From Microbacterium sp. T2.11-28 (lineage in GTDB: Bacteria > Actinomycetota > Actinomycetes > Actinomycetales > Microbacteriaceae): a DNA stretch of 64,000 bases. Below the pieces are notes generated by a model. It saw only the letters and a list, made by a program, of their open reading frames with translations. It was not told the origin of the DNA and made no database searches. Every line of letters starts with the position of its first letter. Within the stretch, counting starts at the first letter, position 1. The translations under genes and the position numbers were made by a program. The DNA lies in the NCBI RefSeq assembly GCF_950097975.1, contig NZ_CATNHF010000001.1, positions 186,001 through 250,000 of the forward strand, in the 5' to 3' direction. This document shows, one piece after another, positions 8,816 to 16,754 of this stretch.

Positions 8816-9736
8816 GTGATCATCGCCGTGTTCCCCGGCCAGGGCTCGCAGACCCCCGGTTTCCTCGCCCCTTGGCTCGAGCTCGACGGCGCGCAGGAGC
8901 GTCTCGCGCAGTATTCGGACCTGGCGCAGGTGGACCTTGTCGCCGCCGGCACCGAGTGGGATGCCGACCGCATCCGCGACACCCAGGTGGCACAGCCGCT
9001 CATCGTCGCAGCCAGCCTGCTCTCCTGGCACGCGCTGCGCGACGTCACGCCCGCGGCACCGGCCGGAACCGCCGGTCACTCGGTGGGCGAGATCGCCGCG
9101 CTCGTGGCGTCCGGCGTCATCGGCGACGAGGACGGGATGCGTCTGGTCGGCCTCCGGGGCCGGGCGATGGCCGCGGCGGCCGCGCTCGAGGACACCGGGA
9201 TGAGCGCCGTCCTCGGCGGCGACCAGGACGCCGTGGTCGCACGCCTCACCGAGCTCGACCTCACCCCCGCCAACTACAACGGCGGCGGACAGCTCGTCGC
9301 GGCTGGTGCGCTGCCGGCGCTCGCGGAGCTGTCGGCGACCCCGCCCGCCGGAACGCGGGTGATCCCGCTGCAGGTCGCGGGCGCGTTCCACACCCGCTTC
9401 ATGGCGCCCGCCGTCGAGGCGCTCCGCTCCGCGGCGGGAGACGTCGCGGCGTCCGATCCGTCGCTCACGCTGTGGACCAACCGTGACGGATCCGTCGTCG
9501 CCGACGGTCGCACGGCCCTCGATCTGCTCGTCGACCAGGTCGCCTCCCCGGTGCGCTGGGATCTGTGCATGAGCTCGTTCGCCGAACGCGGCGTCACCGG
9601 CATCATCGAGTTCTCGCCGGCCGGCACCCTCGTCGGGCTGGCCAAGCGCGCCCTCCGCGGCACGCCCACCGTCGCGGTCAAGACGCCCGACGACCTCGCG
9701 GCCGCAGCCGCACTGCTGACAGGAGATGACGCGTGA
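8816..9736 (+). CDS. fabD: Malonyl-CoA:ACP transacylase
   Basis: 306 residues. It transfers malonyl from CoA to acyl carrier protein to supply extender units for FAS II. The N-terminus has the FPGQGSQ signature, the nucleophile is Ser about 89 in GHSVGE, and AGAFHTRFM supplies the active-site His. GTG at 8816 is preceded by GGGAGGA at good spacing and is the first codon of the FPGQG-containing domain. Its TGA overlaps the fabH GTG by four bases (GTGA), so the two are translationally coupled. It is the first gene of the fabD-fabH-acpP-fabF cluster and lies behind a possible FasR operator. Confidence 0.97.
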   Translation: MIIAVFPGQGSQTPGFLAPWLELDGAQERLAQYSDLAQVDLVAAGTEWDADRIRDTQVAQPLIVAASLLSWHALRDVTPAAPAGTAGHSVGEIAALVASGVIGDEDGMRLVGLRGRAMAAAAALEDTGMSAVLGGDQDAVVARLTELDLTPANYNGGGQLVAAGALPALAELSATPPAGTRVIPLQVAGAFHTRFMAPAVEALRSAAGDVAASDPSLTLWTNRDGSVVADGRTALDLLVDQVASPVRWDLCMSSFAERGVTGIIEFSPAGTLVGLAKRALRGTPTVAVKTPDDLAAAAALLTGDDA

Positions 9737-10734
9737 CCGCCACGCTCAGACAGCCCACGGGTCCCGCGCACACGCGCATCTACGCGTACGGCGCCGCTCG
9801 GGGCGAGAACCTCGTTCCCAACGACGACCTCGTCGGTCCGATCGACTCCAGCGACGAGTGGATCCGCCAGCGCACCGGCATCGTCACGCGCGCGCGGGCA
9901 GACCGCGACACGACGGCGATCGATCTGGCCACCGACGCCGTCGCCGAGGCCATTCAGCGCGCGGGGATCGATCCGCAGCAGGTCGACGCGGTGATCGTCT
10001 CCACGATCTCCAACCCGAAGCAGACGCCCTCGGTGTCGGCGATCGTCGCCGACCGCGTCGGGGCCAATCCCGCAGCGGCCTACGACGTCAACGCCGCCTG
10101 CGCCGGGTTCGCCTACGGGGTGACGCAGGCCGACGCCCTCATCCGCGCCGGTGCCGCCACCTACGTCGCCGTCGTGGGCACCGAGAAGCTCAGCGACATC
10201 GTCGACCCCACCGACCGGTCCATCTCGTTCCTCCTGGGCGACGGCGCGGGCGCCGTCATCGTCGGCCCGAGCGACTTCCCGGGCATCGGCCCCACGGTGT
10301 GGGGTTCCGACGGATCCAAGCACGAGGCCGTCGGAATGAACCACACCCTCACGGACTTCCGTGACGGCGCCGCGCCGTGGCCGACGCTCCGTCAGGAGGG
10401 GCCCACGGTGTTCCGCTGGGCGGTGTGGGAGATGGTCAAGGTCGCTCGCCGCGCGATCGAGGAGGCGGGCATCACCCCGGCCGACCTCGCCGCCTTCGTG
10501 CCGCACCAGGCCAACATGCGCATCATCGACGAGTTCGCCAAGCAGCTCGGCCTTCCCGACACGGTGGCCATCGGCCGCGACATCGAGACGACCGGCAACA
10601 CGTCGGCCGCGTCCATCCCGCTGGCCACCCACCGGCTGCTCGAAGAGCACCCCGAGCTGTCGGGCGGACTCGCCCTCCAGATCGGCTTCGGCGCGGGGCT
10701 CGTGTTCGGCGCACAGGTCGTCGTGCTCCCGTGA
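9733..10734 (+). CDS. fabH: Beta-ketoacyl-ACP synthase III
   Basis: 333 residues. It starts each fatty acid by condensing an acyl-CoA primer with malonyl-ACP. In actinobacteria the primers include branched-chain acyl-CoAs, giving iso and anteiso acids. The catalytic triad is visible: Cys about 123 in NAACAGF, His about 258 in VPHQANMR and Asn about 289 in TGNTSAAS. The GTG start overlaps the fabD stop. The 73-base gap before acpP contains a possible separate promoter, so acpP may be expressed more strongly than the upstream genes. Confidence 0.97.
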   Translation: MTATLRQPTGPAHTRIYAYGAARGENLVPNDDLVGPIDSSDEWIRQRTGIVTRARADRDTTAIDLATDAVAEAIQRAGIDPQQVDAVIVSTISNPKQTPSVSAIVADRVGANPAAAYDVNAACAGFAYGVTQADALIRAGAATYVAVVGTEKLSDIVDPTDRSISFLLGDGAGAVIVGPSDFPGIGPTVWGSDGSKHEAVGMNHTLTDFRDGAAPWPTLRQEGPTVFRWAVWEMVKVARRAIEEAGITPADLAAFVPHQANMRIIDEFAKQLGLPDTVAIGRDIETTGNTSAASIPLATHRLLEEHPELSGGLALQIGFGAGLVFGAQVVVLP

Positions 10735-10752
10735 CGGCGACCCCCTCGCACC

Positions 10753-10758
10753 TAGACT
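10753..10758 (+). promoter_or_regulatory. Putative internal promoter of acpP
   Basis: TAGACT with GTGACG 16 bases upstream, in the only sizeable gap inside the fab cluster. Acyl carrier protein is needed in large molar excess, so a dedicated promoter is reasonable. A GGCCCG-T-CGGGCC palindrome follows in the leader. Confidence 0.35.
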
Positions 10759-10807
10759 GACTAGCGGCCCGTCGGGCCCGACCCACCGGATAACAAGGAG
10801 AAAACCC

Positions 10808-11056
10808 ATGGCATTCAGCAACGACGAGGTCCTCGCCGGGCTCGCCGAGCTCATCACCGACGAGACCGGAATCTCGGCCGATGAGGTCGCCCTCGAGAAG
10901 TCCTTCACCGACGACCTCGACATCGACTCCATCTCGATGATGACGATCGTCGTCAACGCCGAGGAGAAGTTCGGCGTCACCATTCCCGACGAAGAGGTCA
11001 AGAACCTCAAGACCGTCGGCGACGCCGTGACCTTCATCACGTCGAACCAGGCCTGA
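10808..11056 (+). CDS. acpP: Acyl carrier protein
   Basis: 82 residues, acidic, typical of the family. Ser about 41 in the DDLDIDSIS motif is the attachment site for 4'-phosphopantetheine, which carries the growing acyl chain as a thioester. The ATG follows a strong AAGGAG eight bases upstream. The gene sits between fabH and fabF, the standard order. An 11-bp hairpin follows it immediately. Confidence 0.97.
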   Translation: MAFSNDEVLAGLAELITDETGISADEVALEKSFTDDLDIDSISMMTIVVNAEEKFGVTIPDEEVKNLKTVGDAVTFITSNQA

Positions 11057-11068
11057 CCTGCACCGCCC

Positions 11069-11108
11069 GCGGTGGGGGCGCGAGCGACCCGCTCTGAGCC
11101 CCCACCGC
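11069..11108 (+). other. Intercistronic hairpin between acpP and fabF
   Basis: GCGGTGGGGGC and GCCCCCACCGC form a perfect 11-bp stem with an 18-base loop starting 12 bases after the acpP stop. No U-tract follows, so it is more likely an RNA-stabilising or processing element than a full terminator. It could let acpP mRNA outnumber fabF mRNA. Confidence 0.5.
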
Positions 11109-11125
11109 AGCATCACGAGGAACAC

Positions 11126-12364
11126 ATGAGCAATCAGCGCATCGTCGTCACCGGTATCGGCGCGTCCAGCCCGATCGGTGCCACCGCCCCCGAGAGCTGG
11201 GAGGCCCTGCTGTCCGGGGCATCCGGCACCCGTACCCTCGAGTACGACTGGGTCGAGAAGTACCAGCTGCCGGTGACCTTCGCGGCGCAGGCCAAGGTGC
11301 GGCCCGACACCGTCCTCGAGCGCCCCGTGGCCAAGCGCCTCGACCCGTCCTCGCAGTTCGCGCTGGTCGCGGCGCTGGAGGCCTGGGCCGACGCCGGCGA
11401 GCCCGAGGTGGAGCCCGAGCGGCTCGGCGTGGACTTCGCGACCGGGATCGGCGGCCTCTGGACGCTCCTGGACGCCTGGGACACGCTGCGCGAGAAGGGG
11501 CCGCGTCGCGTGCTCCCCATGACGGTGCCGATGCTCATGCCGAACGCGGCAGCGGGAAACCTCTCGCTGCACTTCGGAGCCCGCGCCTATGCGCGCACGG
11601 TCGCCAGCGCGTGCGCGTCGAGCACGGAGTCGCTCGTCAACGCCGTGGAGCACCTGCGCGCCGGACTCGCCGACGTCGTGATCGCCGGCGGCACCGAGTC
11701 GGTCATCCATCCCATCACCATCTCGTCGTTCGCATCGATGCAGGCGCTGTCGCGCCGCAACGACTCCCCCGAGACGGCGTCGCGCCCCGGCAGCATCGAC
11801 CGTGACGGCTTCGTCATGGGTGAGGGTGCGGGTGTCCTGATCCTCGAGACCGAGGAGCACGCCAAGGCCCGCGGCGCGAAGATCTACGCCGCGATCGTCG
11901 GCGGTGGCGTGACCGCCGATTCGTACCACATCACCGCGAACGACCCGGAGGGCGCCGGCGCCTCCCGTGCGGTCCACCTCGCGCTGGAGGCTGCGGGGCG
12001 GTCCGTCGACGAGGTCACGCACATCAACGCCCACGCGACCTCGACCCCGGTGGGCGACCCGAACGAGTACGTCGCGCTGAAGAGCGTGTTCGGCGACCGC
12101 ATCGACGACATCCCGGTCTCCGCGACGAAGGCCTCCACGGGTCACCTCCTCGGCGGGACCGGAGCACTGGAGGCGATCTTCACGGTCCTCGCCCTGCGGG
12201 ACCGCGTCGCGCCGCCGACGATCAACATCACCGAGCAGGACCCGGCCGTGCCGTTCCGGCTGTCCGGCGAGCCGACCCCGCTCGGCGCGGGCGATCAGCT
12301 CGCCATCAGCAACTCCTTCGGCTTCGGCGGTCACAACGCCGTCGTGGCCATCGAGTCGGTGTAA
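11126..12364 (+). CDS. fabF: Beta-ketoacyl-ACP synthase II
   Basis: 412 residues. It elongates acyl-ACP by condensation with malonyl-ACP. The catalytic residues are Cys about 163 (SACASSTES), His about 303 (NAHATSTPVGD) and His about 340 (STGHLLGG). ATG at 11126 is preceded by GAGGAA. The longer open frame from 11072 would run through the acpP-fabF hairpin and is not used. This is the last gene of the cluster and is followed within 21 bases by a strong intrinsic terminator. Confidence 0.97.
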   Translation: MSNQRIVVTGIGASSPIGATAPESWEALLSGASGTRTLEYDWVEKYQLPVTFAAQAKVRPDTVLERPVAKRLDPSSQFALVAALEAWADAGEPEVEPERLGVDFATGIGGLWTLLDAWDTLREKGPRRVLPMTVPMLMPNAAAGNLSLHFGARAYARTVASACASSTESLVNAVEHLRAGLADVVIAGGTESVIHPITISSFASMQALSRRNDSPETASRPGSIDRDGFVMGEGAGVLILETEEHAKARGAKIYAAIVGGGVTADSYHITANDPEGAGASRAVHLALEAAGRSVDEVTHINAHATSTPVGDPNEYVALKSVFGDRIDDIPVSATKASTGHLLGGTGALEAIFTVLALRDRVAPPTINITEQDPAVPFRLSGEPTPLGAGDQLAISNSFGFGGHNAVVAIESV

Positions 12365-12384
12365 CAGTCCGCACCACGAAAGGG

Positions 12385-12422
12385 CGCCCTCCGCGAAGCC
12401 AAGCGGAGGGCGTCCTTCTTTT
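12385..12422 (+). terminator. Intrinsic terminator of the fab cluster
   Basis: Perfect 10-bp GC-rich stem CGCCCTCCGC / GCGGAGGGCG with an 8-base loop, followed by TCCTTCTTTT. Confidence 0.9.
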
Positions 12423-12551
12423 CGGGTGGGCGGCCGGCACGCGTTCCCGTTCCCCGGGAAGCCATCCGAGGTCGGTACTGACGCGCCCGCGCCGCCGGGC
12501 TGTGGAGTTGTGGAGGTTCGAACTGACAGTGTCGGGTCGCGCAGGACCGTC

Positions 12552-13055
12552 TCAGCCGACCTTGTGGAGCCAGACGACCGGTGCGTCGTCGCTCGCGTGA
12601 CGGAAGGGCTCGAGCTCCTCGTCCCACGCAGCGCCCAGGGCGACGTCGAGCTCGCGCTGGAGCTCGAAGGCATCGCCGGCGGCGATCTCCATCGCGTAGC
12701 GGATGCGGTCCTCGCCGATCACGACGTTGCCGGCGGTGTCGGTCTGTGCGAAGTGGATGCCGAGTCCAGGGGTGTGCAGCCACCGGCCGCCGTCGCTGCG
12801 CGGCGTCGGGTCCTCGGTGACCTCGAATCGCAGGTGCTCCCACCCGCGGATCGCGGTCGCGAGGGCGGCGCCCGTGCCGGCAGCGCCCTCCCAGTAGAAC
12901 TCGGCGCGGCGACTGCCGGACAGCACCGGCTGGTCGGCCCAGTCGAAGTTGACAGCGTGCCCGAGGGCTCGCCCGACCGCCCACTCGAGGTGGGGGCACA
13001 ACGCGCGTGGCGCGGAGTGAATGAAGATCACTCCACGCGCTTGAGGTGTCGCCAT
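12552..13055 (-). CDS. DUF3145 family protein
   Basis: 167 residues. The N-terminus ARGVIFIHSAPRALCPHLEW and the FDWADQPVL and TAGNVVIGEDRIRYAMEIAA regions are characteristic of the actinobacteria-restricted DUF3145 family, which is commonly found next to the fab cluster as here. No enzymatic function is known. ATG at 13055 has GGAGAG in front of it. The open frame upstream of this ATG is not supported. The gene converges with fabF across the fab terminator and is transcribed alone. Confidence 0.9.
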   Translation of the reverse strand: MATPQARGVIFIHSAPRALCPHLEWAVGRALGHAVNFDWADQPVLSGSRRAEFYWEGAAGTGAALATAIRGWEHLRFEVTEDPTPRSDGGRWLHTPGLGIHFAQTDTAGNVVIGEDRIRYAMEIAAGDAFELQRELDVALGAAWDEELEPFRHASDDAPVVWLHKVG

Positions 13056-13113
13056 CGTTCTCTCCGTTTCGTCAGGTACGTCTTCCCCTACGACCTGAAC
13101 GGTGTGAGCCGAT

Positions 13114-13566
13114 GTGCGGCGGTTATGCGGTTGTGGCCCCATTATGACGGAAATGACCGGCGAATCACAACCGTGTCATTCCCGGGGCTCGGCGCCCCGA
13201 CGTCGTGTGGAGACAGGAAGTTCGTCCGGCAATCGCTCCCATGGCATTTCACGTCGGTCGGGGGCTCGGTCCTTGATTCCGGTGCGCATGCCTGAAGGAA
13301 CGGCGCGGTTAGTCGCCAGTGCCGCATTGCCATGTAGATCATTCGGCTCTACGGTCCAGCAAACGCTCCAGCCGATCGAGAGGACTAAGGCGTCTCTGAA
13401 GCAGCAGTACAACTGTCACGTGGCCGCGAGTATCTACGGTCTGCCATTCACGGGCGCGTACAACTTGGAACGATCGCGTCCTAATAGGACCAATGGCGAC
13501 TGGCTGACGGGAGTCGCCGTTCACCGGTGCAACTGGGCGAACGCAACGGGAACGGCCACCAACTGA
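13114..13566 (+). CDS. DUF2599-like protein, 5' end uncertain (possible remnant)
   Basis: The frame is open from 13114 to TGA 13564-13566, but only the part from about 13260 reads like protein. Its last 60 residues (SLKQQYNCHV...YNLERSRPN...HRCNW) resemble the conserved Cys/Trp-containing core of DUF2599, a family of small secreted actinobacterial proteins. That assignment is from memory of the family pattern and was not searched. The expected signal peptide is absent and the first 50 residues look like non-coding translation. The true start is therefore unknown, or the gene is a 5'-truncated remnant. Base composition is visibly less GC-rich than in the flanking core genes. The next gene starts 16 bases downstream with its own GGAGGAG. 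Confidence 0.4.
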   Translation: MRRLCGCGPIMTEMTGESQPCHSRGSAPRRRVETGSSSGNRSHGISRRSGARSLIPVRMPEGTARLVASAALPCRSFGSTVQQTLQPIERTKASLKQQYNCHVAASIYGLPFTGAYNLERSRPNRTNGDWLTGVAVHRCNWANATGTATN

Positions 13567-13582
13567 GTCATCCGGAGGAGAA

Positions 13583-14011
13583 ATGTCTGACGACGCGGTC
13601 CCCCATTTGTTGGGGCGGAGGCGCACGACGCGAGCCCTCTTCTTGGGCGGGGGGGTCGGAATCCTTACGGTACTTGCTGCTGTCGTCTGGATGCTCTTCG
13701 ACGGGTTCAGGTTCCACCATCCAACGTTGGGCGAGACCCTCAGCGGACTGGACAGCATCATCAGGGTCGAGGAGCGTACCGACCAACTCTGCGCCGAGGT
13801 GGATTGCGTGGAGGGATGGCGCACCGACGTGGGGGCGCTGCTTCGATTTGCCAGCGATGACATGGCCGAGTACTGGAGCATCGTCATAGGCGGCGACGTC
13901 TTCAGGCATGGCGACGTGCTTCTCAACATGAATGGGCTCGATCTCACCGTGCGTGAGCGCCGGCTCGCCGTCGACCTCCTCTTCCCAGGGCGGGATTGGG
14001 AAACGGGCTGA
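13583..14011 (+). CDS. Hypothetical single-pass membrane protein
   Basis: 142 residues. A short basic N-terminus (GRRRTTR) is followed by one hydrophobic segment at about residues 18-41 (FLGGGVGILTVLAAVVWMLF). The remaining 100 residues are acidic and would lie outside the cell. Two Cys (CAEVDC) could form a short disulfide loop. The start is secure: GGAGGAG lies five bases before ATG 13583. I do not recognise the family. Codon use and GC are lower than in the neighbours. Together with the DUF2599-like frame upstream and the lipoprotein downstream, it forms a small co-directional set in the accessory patch. Confidence 0.65.
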   Translation: MSDDAVPHLLGRRRTTRALFLGGGVGILTVLAAVVWMLFDGFRFHHPTLGETLSGLDSIIRVEERTDQLCAEVDCVEGWRTDVGALLRFASDDMAEYWSIVIGGDVFRHGDVLLNMNGLDLTVRERRLAVDLLFPGRDWETG

Positions 14012-14153
14012 ACCCTGCGGCGCGGAGGCCAAGATGACGCTCCGTTCGAGCCGTGTGTTGGGCGGGTGGGGCTTGGCATGAGGACCCCCTGCAATGAGGA
14101 GGACCGATCTCTCGGTCCGAACAACGTTGCGCAGCTAAAGGACACCTACTGAC

Positions 14154-14916
14154 ATGAACGGTCGTGCAGGAATCGACCTGGCGGCCACGGCTGCCGTCGT
14201 GCTCGTCGCTCTGACCGGCTGTGCGACGAGCGCGTCTGTGTCAGGGATCTCTGAGTCCGCCCCGCCCGCCGCCCTCCCTCACGGGCTACGAGACAGTGTT
14301 GTCGGAAGGGCTGGATGCCCTTCCCTCCGAGACGCTCACCGACTGGGTCAGCTATGCCGACGTTGTGGCTGTGGTGCGCGTCGGCAAGGAGTCGCGTGGA
14401 GAGCTGACGAGTGATGAGGAGCAGGCCGGCGAAGGGCTGGAACTGCGGTGCGTCGACCTCACGATCGTCGACACCCTCTGGACCGGGCCGCGAGGTGTGG
14501 CGCCCGATCATGAGATCACGGTTTCGCCGAACGCATGGGTCGTCAGCGCCGGCGAGAAGGATCGGCTGCTCGTCTTCGCTGAGGCGTCGCATATGGAGAT
14601 CGGACACGACTATCTCGTCCCGCTCGTTCGCGACGACGCATTCGATCCGGCCTGGCAAGCGCTCTCGATCACGTCCGTTTTGCCATTCGACGGCGCGGTG
14701 GTCGGGCAAGGGGAAGTCCTCCTCGACGAGGCGGGTGCCAAGGCACCGCTGGAGGAACTGTCGCACGCGACGCAGAGCCTGTGGGGTGCGGGGCGAGAAG
14801 AGGTGATCCGACTGCTCGATTCGACTCCTCCGGACGCGATCGCGGAAGAGCTGTCGTCTCTTCCGCCGACTGCACGCTTCCGCGAGGTGCGGAGAGCCAC
14901 CACAGACACCGAGTAA
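14154..14916 (+). pseudogene. Lipoprotein gene split by a frameshift
   Basis: ATG 14154, behind AAAGGAC, opens with a clear lipoprotein signal: basic N-terminus, hydrophobic core AVVLVALTGC with the Cys at about residue 23. That frame then degenerates after about residue 40 into Arg/Cys-rich noise and stops at 14414. From about 14265, the +1 frame carries a well-behaved acidic mature domain (GYETVLSEGLDALPSETL onward) to TAA 14914-14916. The switch falls in a run of C-rich codons at about 14259-14285, so one base has probably been gained, or two lost. Either this is a real disabling mutation or a sequencing error in a GC-rich run. The family of the mature domain is not recognised. The gene ends 17 bases before the 3' end of a tRNA. 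Confidence 0.6.
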
Positions 14917-14933
14917 ACGTCTGGGGGTTCGGA

Positions 14934-15010
14934 TGGTAGGGCGGGTGGGACTTGAACCCACGATCGTCGGGTTATGAGCCCGCTGCCTTGACCAGCTTGG
15001 CCACCGCCCC
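14934..15010 (-). tRNA. tRNA with CAT anticodon (Met; initiator or elongator, or Ile2, unresolved)
   Basis: 77 bases including an encoded CCA, the only one of the four tRNAs here that encodes it. The anticodon loop is CTCATAA on a stem containing GGG/CCC, a pattern typical of initiator tRNA. Base pair 1:72 is a weak G-U. The D-arm lacks the usual initiator A11:U24. The T-arm is GTGGG-TTCAAGT-CCCAC. The identity as Met rather than lysidine-modified Ile is not decided by sequence inspection. Confidence 0.85.
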
Positions 15011-15041
15011 GCGTCCGGGTGTGCACCGGACTCCTCCGAGC

Positions 15042-16133
15042 CTAGTGGCGCTTGCCGAGATCCTTCTCGTCGTCGACCGGAGGGTCGGGCCACACCTTCG
15101 ACACCGTCTCGGTCAGTCGGACGGAGCGCGTCTTCGGTGCGCCGGCGTCGTCGACGGGCTCTCCGGTGCTGCCACGCGGGATGGGGATCTCCTGACTGTG
15201 GCTCACGACCTCGGGGTGATGCCGCGCCAGCTGGAAGACCCCGACCATCGCGAGACCGCCGGCTGCGGCGAAGCCGATGTAGGCCCCCACCGGGGCGTTG
15301 GCCGCCTCCCCCAGCACGGCGAGGCCGATCACGATCGCGACCATGGGATCGATGACGGTGAGCCCGGCGATGACGAGGTCGGGCGGGCCCGAGGCGTACG
15401 CGGTCTGCACGAAGTAGGCGCCGATGCCGGTGCCGGCCAGCAGCGCGACGATGCACACGACCGTGAGCCATTCGAAGTCGCCGTTCTGGATCCGGCTGAT
15501 GACGACCTTGGCGAGGGTGGCGACGAAGCCGTAGACGATTCCCGCGGCCACGATGTAGAACAGCGCGCGCATGCGCGAGCGGAGCCAGATCCAGAGGCCG
15601 GCCAGCACGATCATGACCCCGGCGAGGATCAGCAGGATGGTGATGAGCTGCTGGTCGGACACGGGGGTCTCGGTCGCGTAGAGCGCCGCGATCGTCACGA
15701 AGATGAAGATGCCGCCGACACACATCGTGATGGCGGAGATGGAGCGGCCGGTGGGCTTGTGTCCGGAGATCCGCGCGTTCAGCAGCGTCGTGATGACCAG
15801 AGAGATCGCACCGACCGGCTGGACCAGGATGAGCGGCGCGAACGACAGCGCCGACAACTGGAACACGATCGCGAGTCCCAGCATGAGCGTGCCGACGACC
15901 CACGAGGGCCGGCGCAGCAGGTTCAGCAGCTGCCCACCGGTCAGGCCGGAGCCGCCCGAGGTCTGCGTGAGCCGCTCGACCTTCTGCACCCCGCGGTGCT
16001 GGTACTGCGCACCGAAGGACATGAACACGGCGCCGAGGAGCGCGAGCGGGATGCCGATGAGGATGGCCGGGTCGCGGAAGACGCCGACGAGTTCGTCGGT
16101 CAGCTCATCGAGCGCGAGTTCCGCAATCCACAC
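15042..16133 (-). CDS. DMT-superfamily integral membrane transporter
   Basis: 363 residues with about nine hydrophobic helices. The opening segment AILIGIPLALLGAVFMSFGAQYQH and the repeated GGxxxF/G-rich helices match drug/metabolite transporter (EamA/NIPA-like) proteins. The substrate is unknown. The last 60 residues are a charged cytoplasmic tail. GTG 16133 is taken as the start because TAGTGT lies exactly six bases before it, fitting a leaderless transcript, and no Shine-Dalgarno sequence is present. The gene is divergent from def, with only 42 bases between the two starts. Confidence 0.8.
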   Translation of the reverse strand: MWIAELALDELTDELVGVFRDPAILIGIPLALLGAVFMSFGAQYQHRGVQKVERLTQTSGGSGLTGGQLLNLLRRPSWVVGTLMLGLAIVFQLSALSFAPLILVQPVGAISLVITTLLNARISGHKPTGRSISAITMCVGGIFIFVTIAALYATETPVSDQQLITILLILAGVMIVLAGLWIWLRSRMRALFYIVAAGIVYGFVATLAKVVISRIQNGDFEWLTVVCIVALLAGTGIGAYFVQTAYASGPPDLVIAGLTVIDPMVAIVIGLAVLGEAANAPVGAYIGFAAAGGLAMVGVFQLARHHPEVVSHSQEIPIPRGSTGEPVDDAGAPKTRSVRLTETVSKVWPDPPVDDEKDLGKRH

Positions 16134-16139
16134 CCCTCG

Positions 16140-16145
16140 ACACTA
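16140..16145 (-). promoter_or_regulatory. Putative -10 element, leaderless DMT transporter gene
   Basis: TAGTGT on the minus strand, six bases before GTG 16133. Confidence 0.5.
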
Positions 16146-16163
16146 ACGGCAGGTGTCGATCGA

Positions 16164-16169
16164 TAGGCT
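16164..16169 (+). promoter_or_regulatory. Putative -10 element, leaderless def
   Basis: TAGGCT six bases before GTG 16176. It is back to back with the divergent promoter of the DMT gene. Confidence 0.55.
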
Positions 16170-16175
16170 CAGGAC

Positions 16176-16742
16176 GTGGCTGTTCTTCCGATCCGCATCA
16201 TGGGTGACCCCGTCCTGCACGCTCCTGCTGCTCCCGTCTCGGAGGTCACCGACGAGATCCGGCAGCTCGTCGAGGACATGTTCGAGACGATGGACGCGGC
16301 GCCCGGCGTCGGCCTCGCGGCGCCGCAGGTGGGTGTGGGCCTGCGGATCTACACGTACTCGTACCAGGACGACGACGGCGCCCCGTGGCGCGGCGTCATC
16401 GTCAACCCAGAACTGTGGATGCGTCCTCTGGAGCCCGGTGCGCCGGACCCCGACGACGAGTCCGAGGGGTGCCTGTCGTTCCCGGGCGAGCGCTTCGCCC
16501 TCCGCCGGTCCGACGAGGTGCTCGTCACCGGCACGGACCTCGACGGCGAGCCCGTGCGGATCGAGGTCGACGGCTGGCGTGCGCGGATCATGCAGCACGA
16601 GTTCGACCACCTGGACGGTGTCCTCTACATCGATCGGCTCGACGACTCCGACTGGAAGACCGTGCAGAAGATCGCCCGCAAGCGCGGGTGGGGGCGTCCG
16701 GGCGCGTCCTGGACGCCGGGCATCGACGACCTCGACGCCTGA
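16176..16742 (+). CDS. def: Peptide deformylase
   Basis: 188 residues. A metalloenzyme that removes the N-formyl group from nascent proteins. All three family motifs are present: GVGLAAPQVG at about residues 44-53, EGCLSFPG (metal-binding Cys) at about 100-107, and QHEFDHLDG (two metal-binding His and catalytic Glu) at about 141-149. GTG 16176 is placed six bases after TAGGCT, so the mRNA is probably leaderless. The gene stands alone between divergent and convergent neighbours. Confidence 0.95.
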   Translation: MAVLPIRIMGDPVLHAPAAPVSEVTDEIRQLVEDMFETMDAAPGVGLAAPQVGVGLRIYTYSYQDDDGAPWRGVIVNPELWMRPLEPGAPDPDDESEGCLSFPGERFALRRSDEVLVTGTDLDGEPVRIEVDGWRARIMQHEFDHLDGVLYIDRLDDSDWKTVQKIARKRGWGRPGASWTPGIDDLDA

Positions 16743-16754
16743 GCGCCGGCCCGG

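Noticed and set aside
13056..13200. Search for a duplicated tRNA 3' end that would mark an attachment site of the accessory patch
   Set aside because: No stretch repeating the 3' part of the CAT tRNA was found by eye at the far end of the patch.
13142..13342. 66-codon minus-strand frame in the accessory patch
   Set aside because: No ribosome binding site, no hydrophobic or domain pattern, and it is opposite the DUF2599-like frame.
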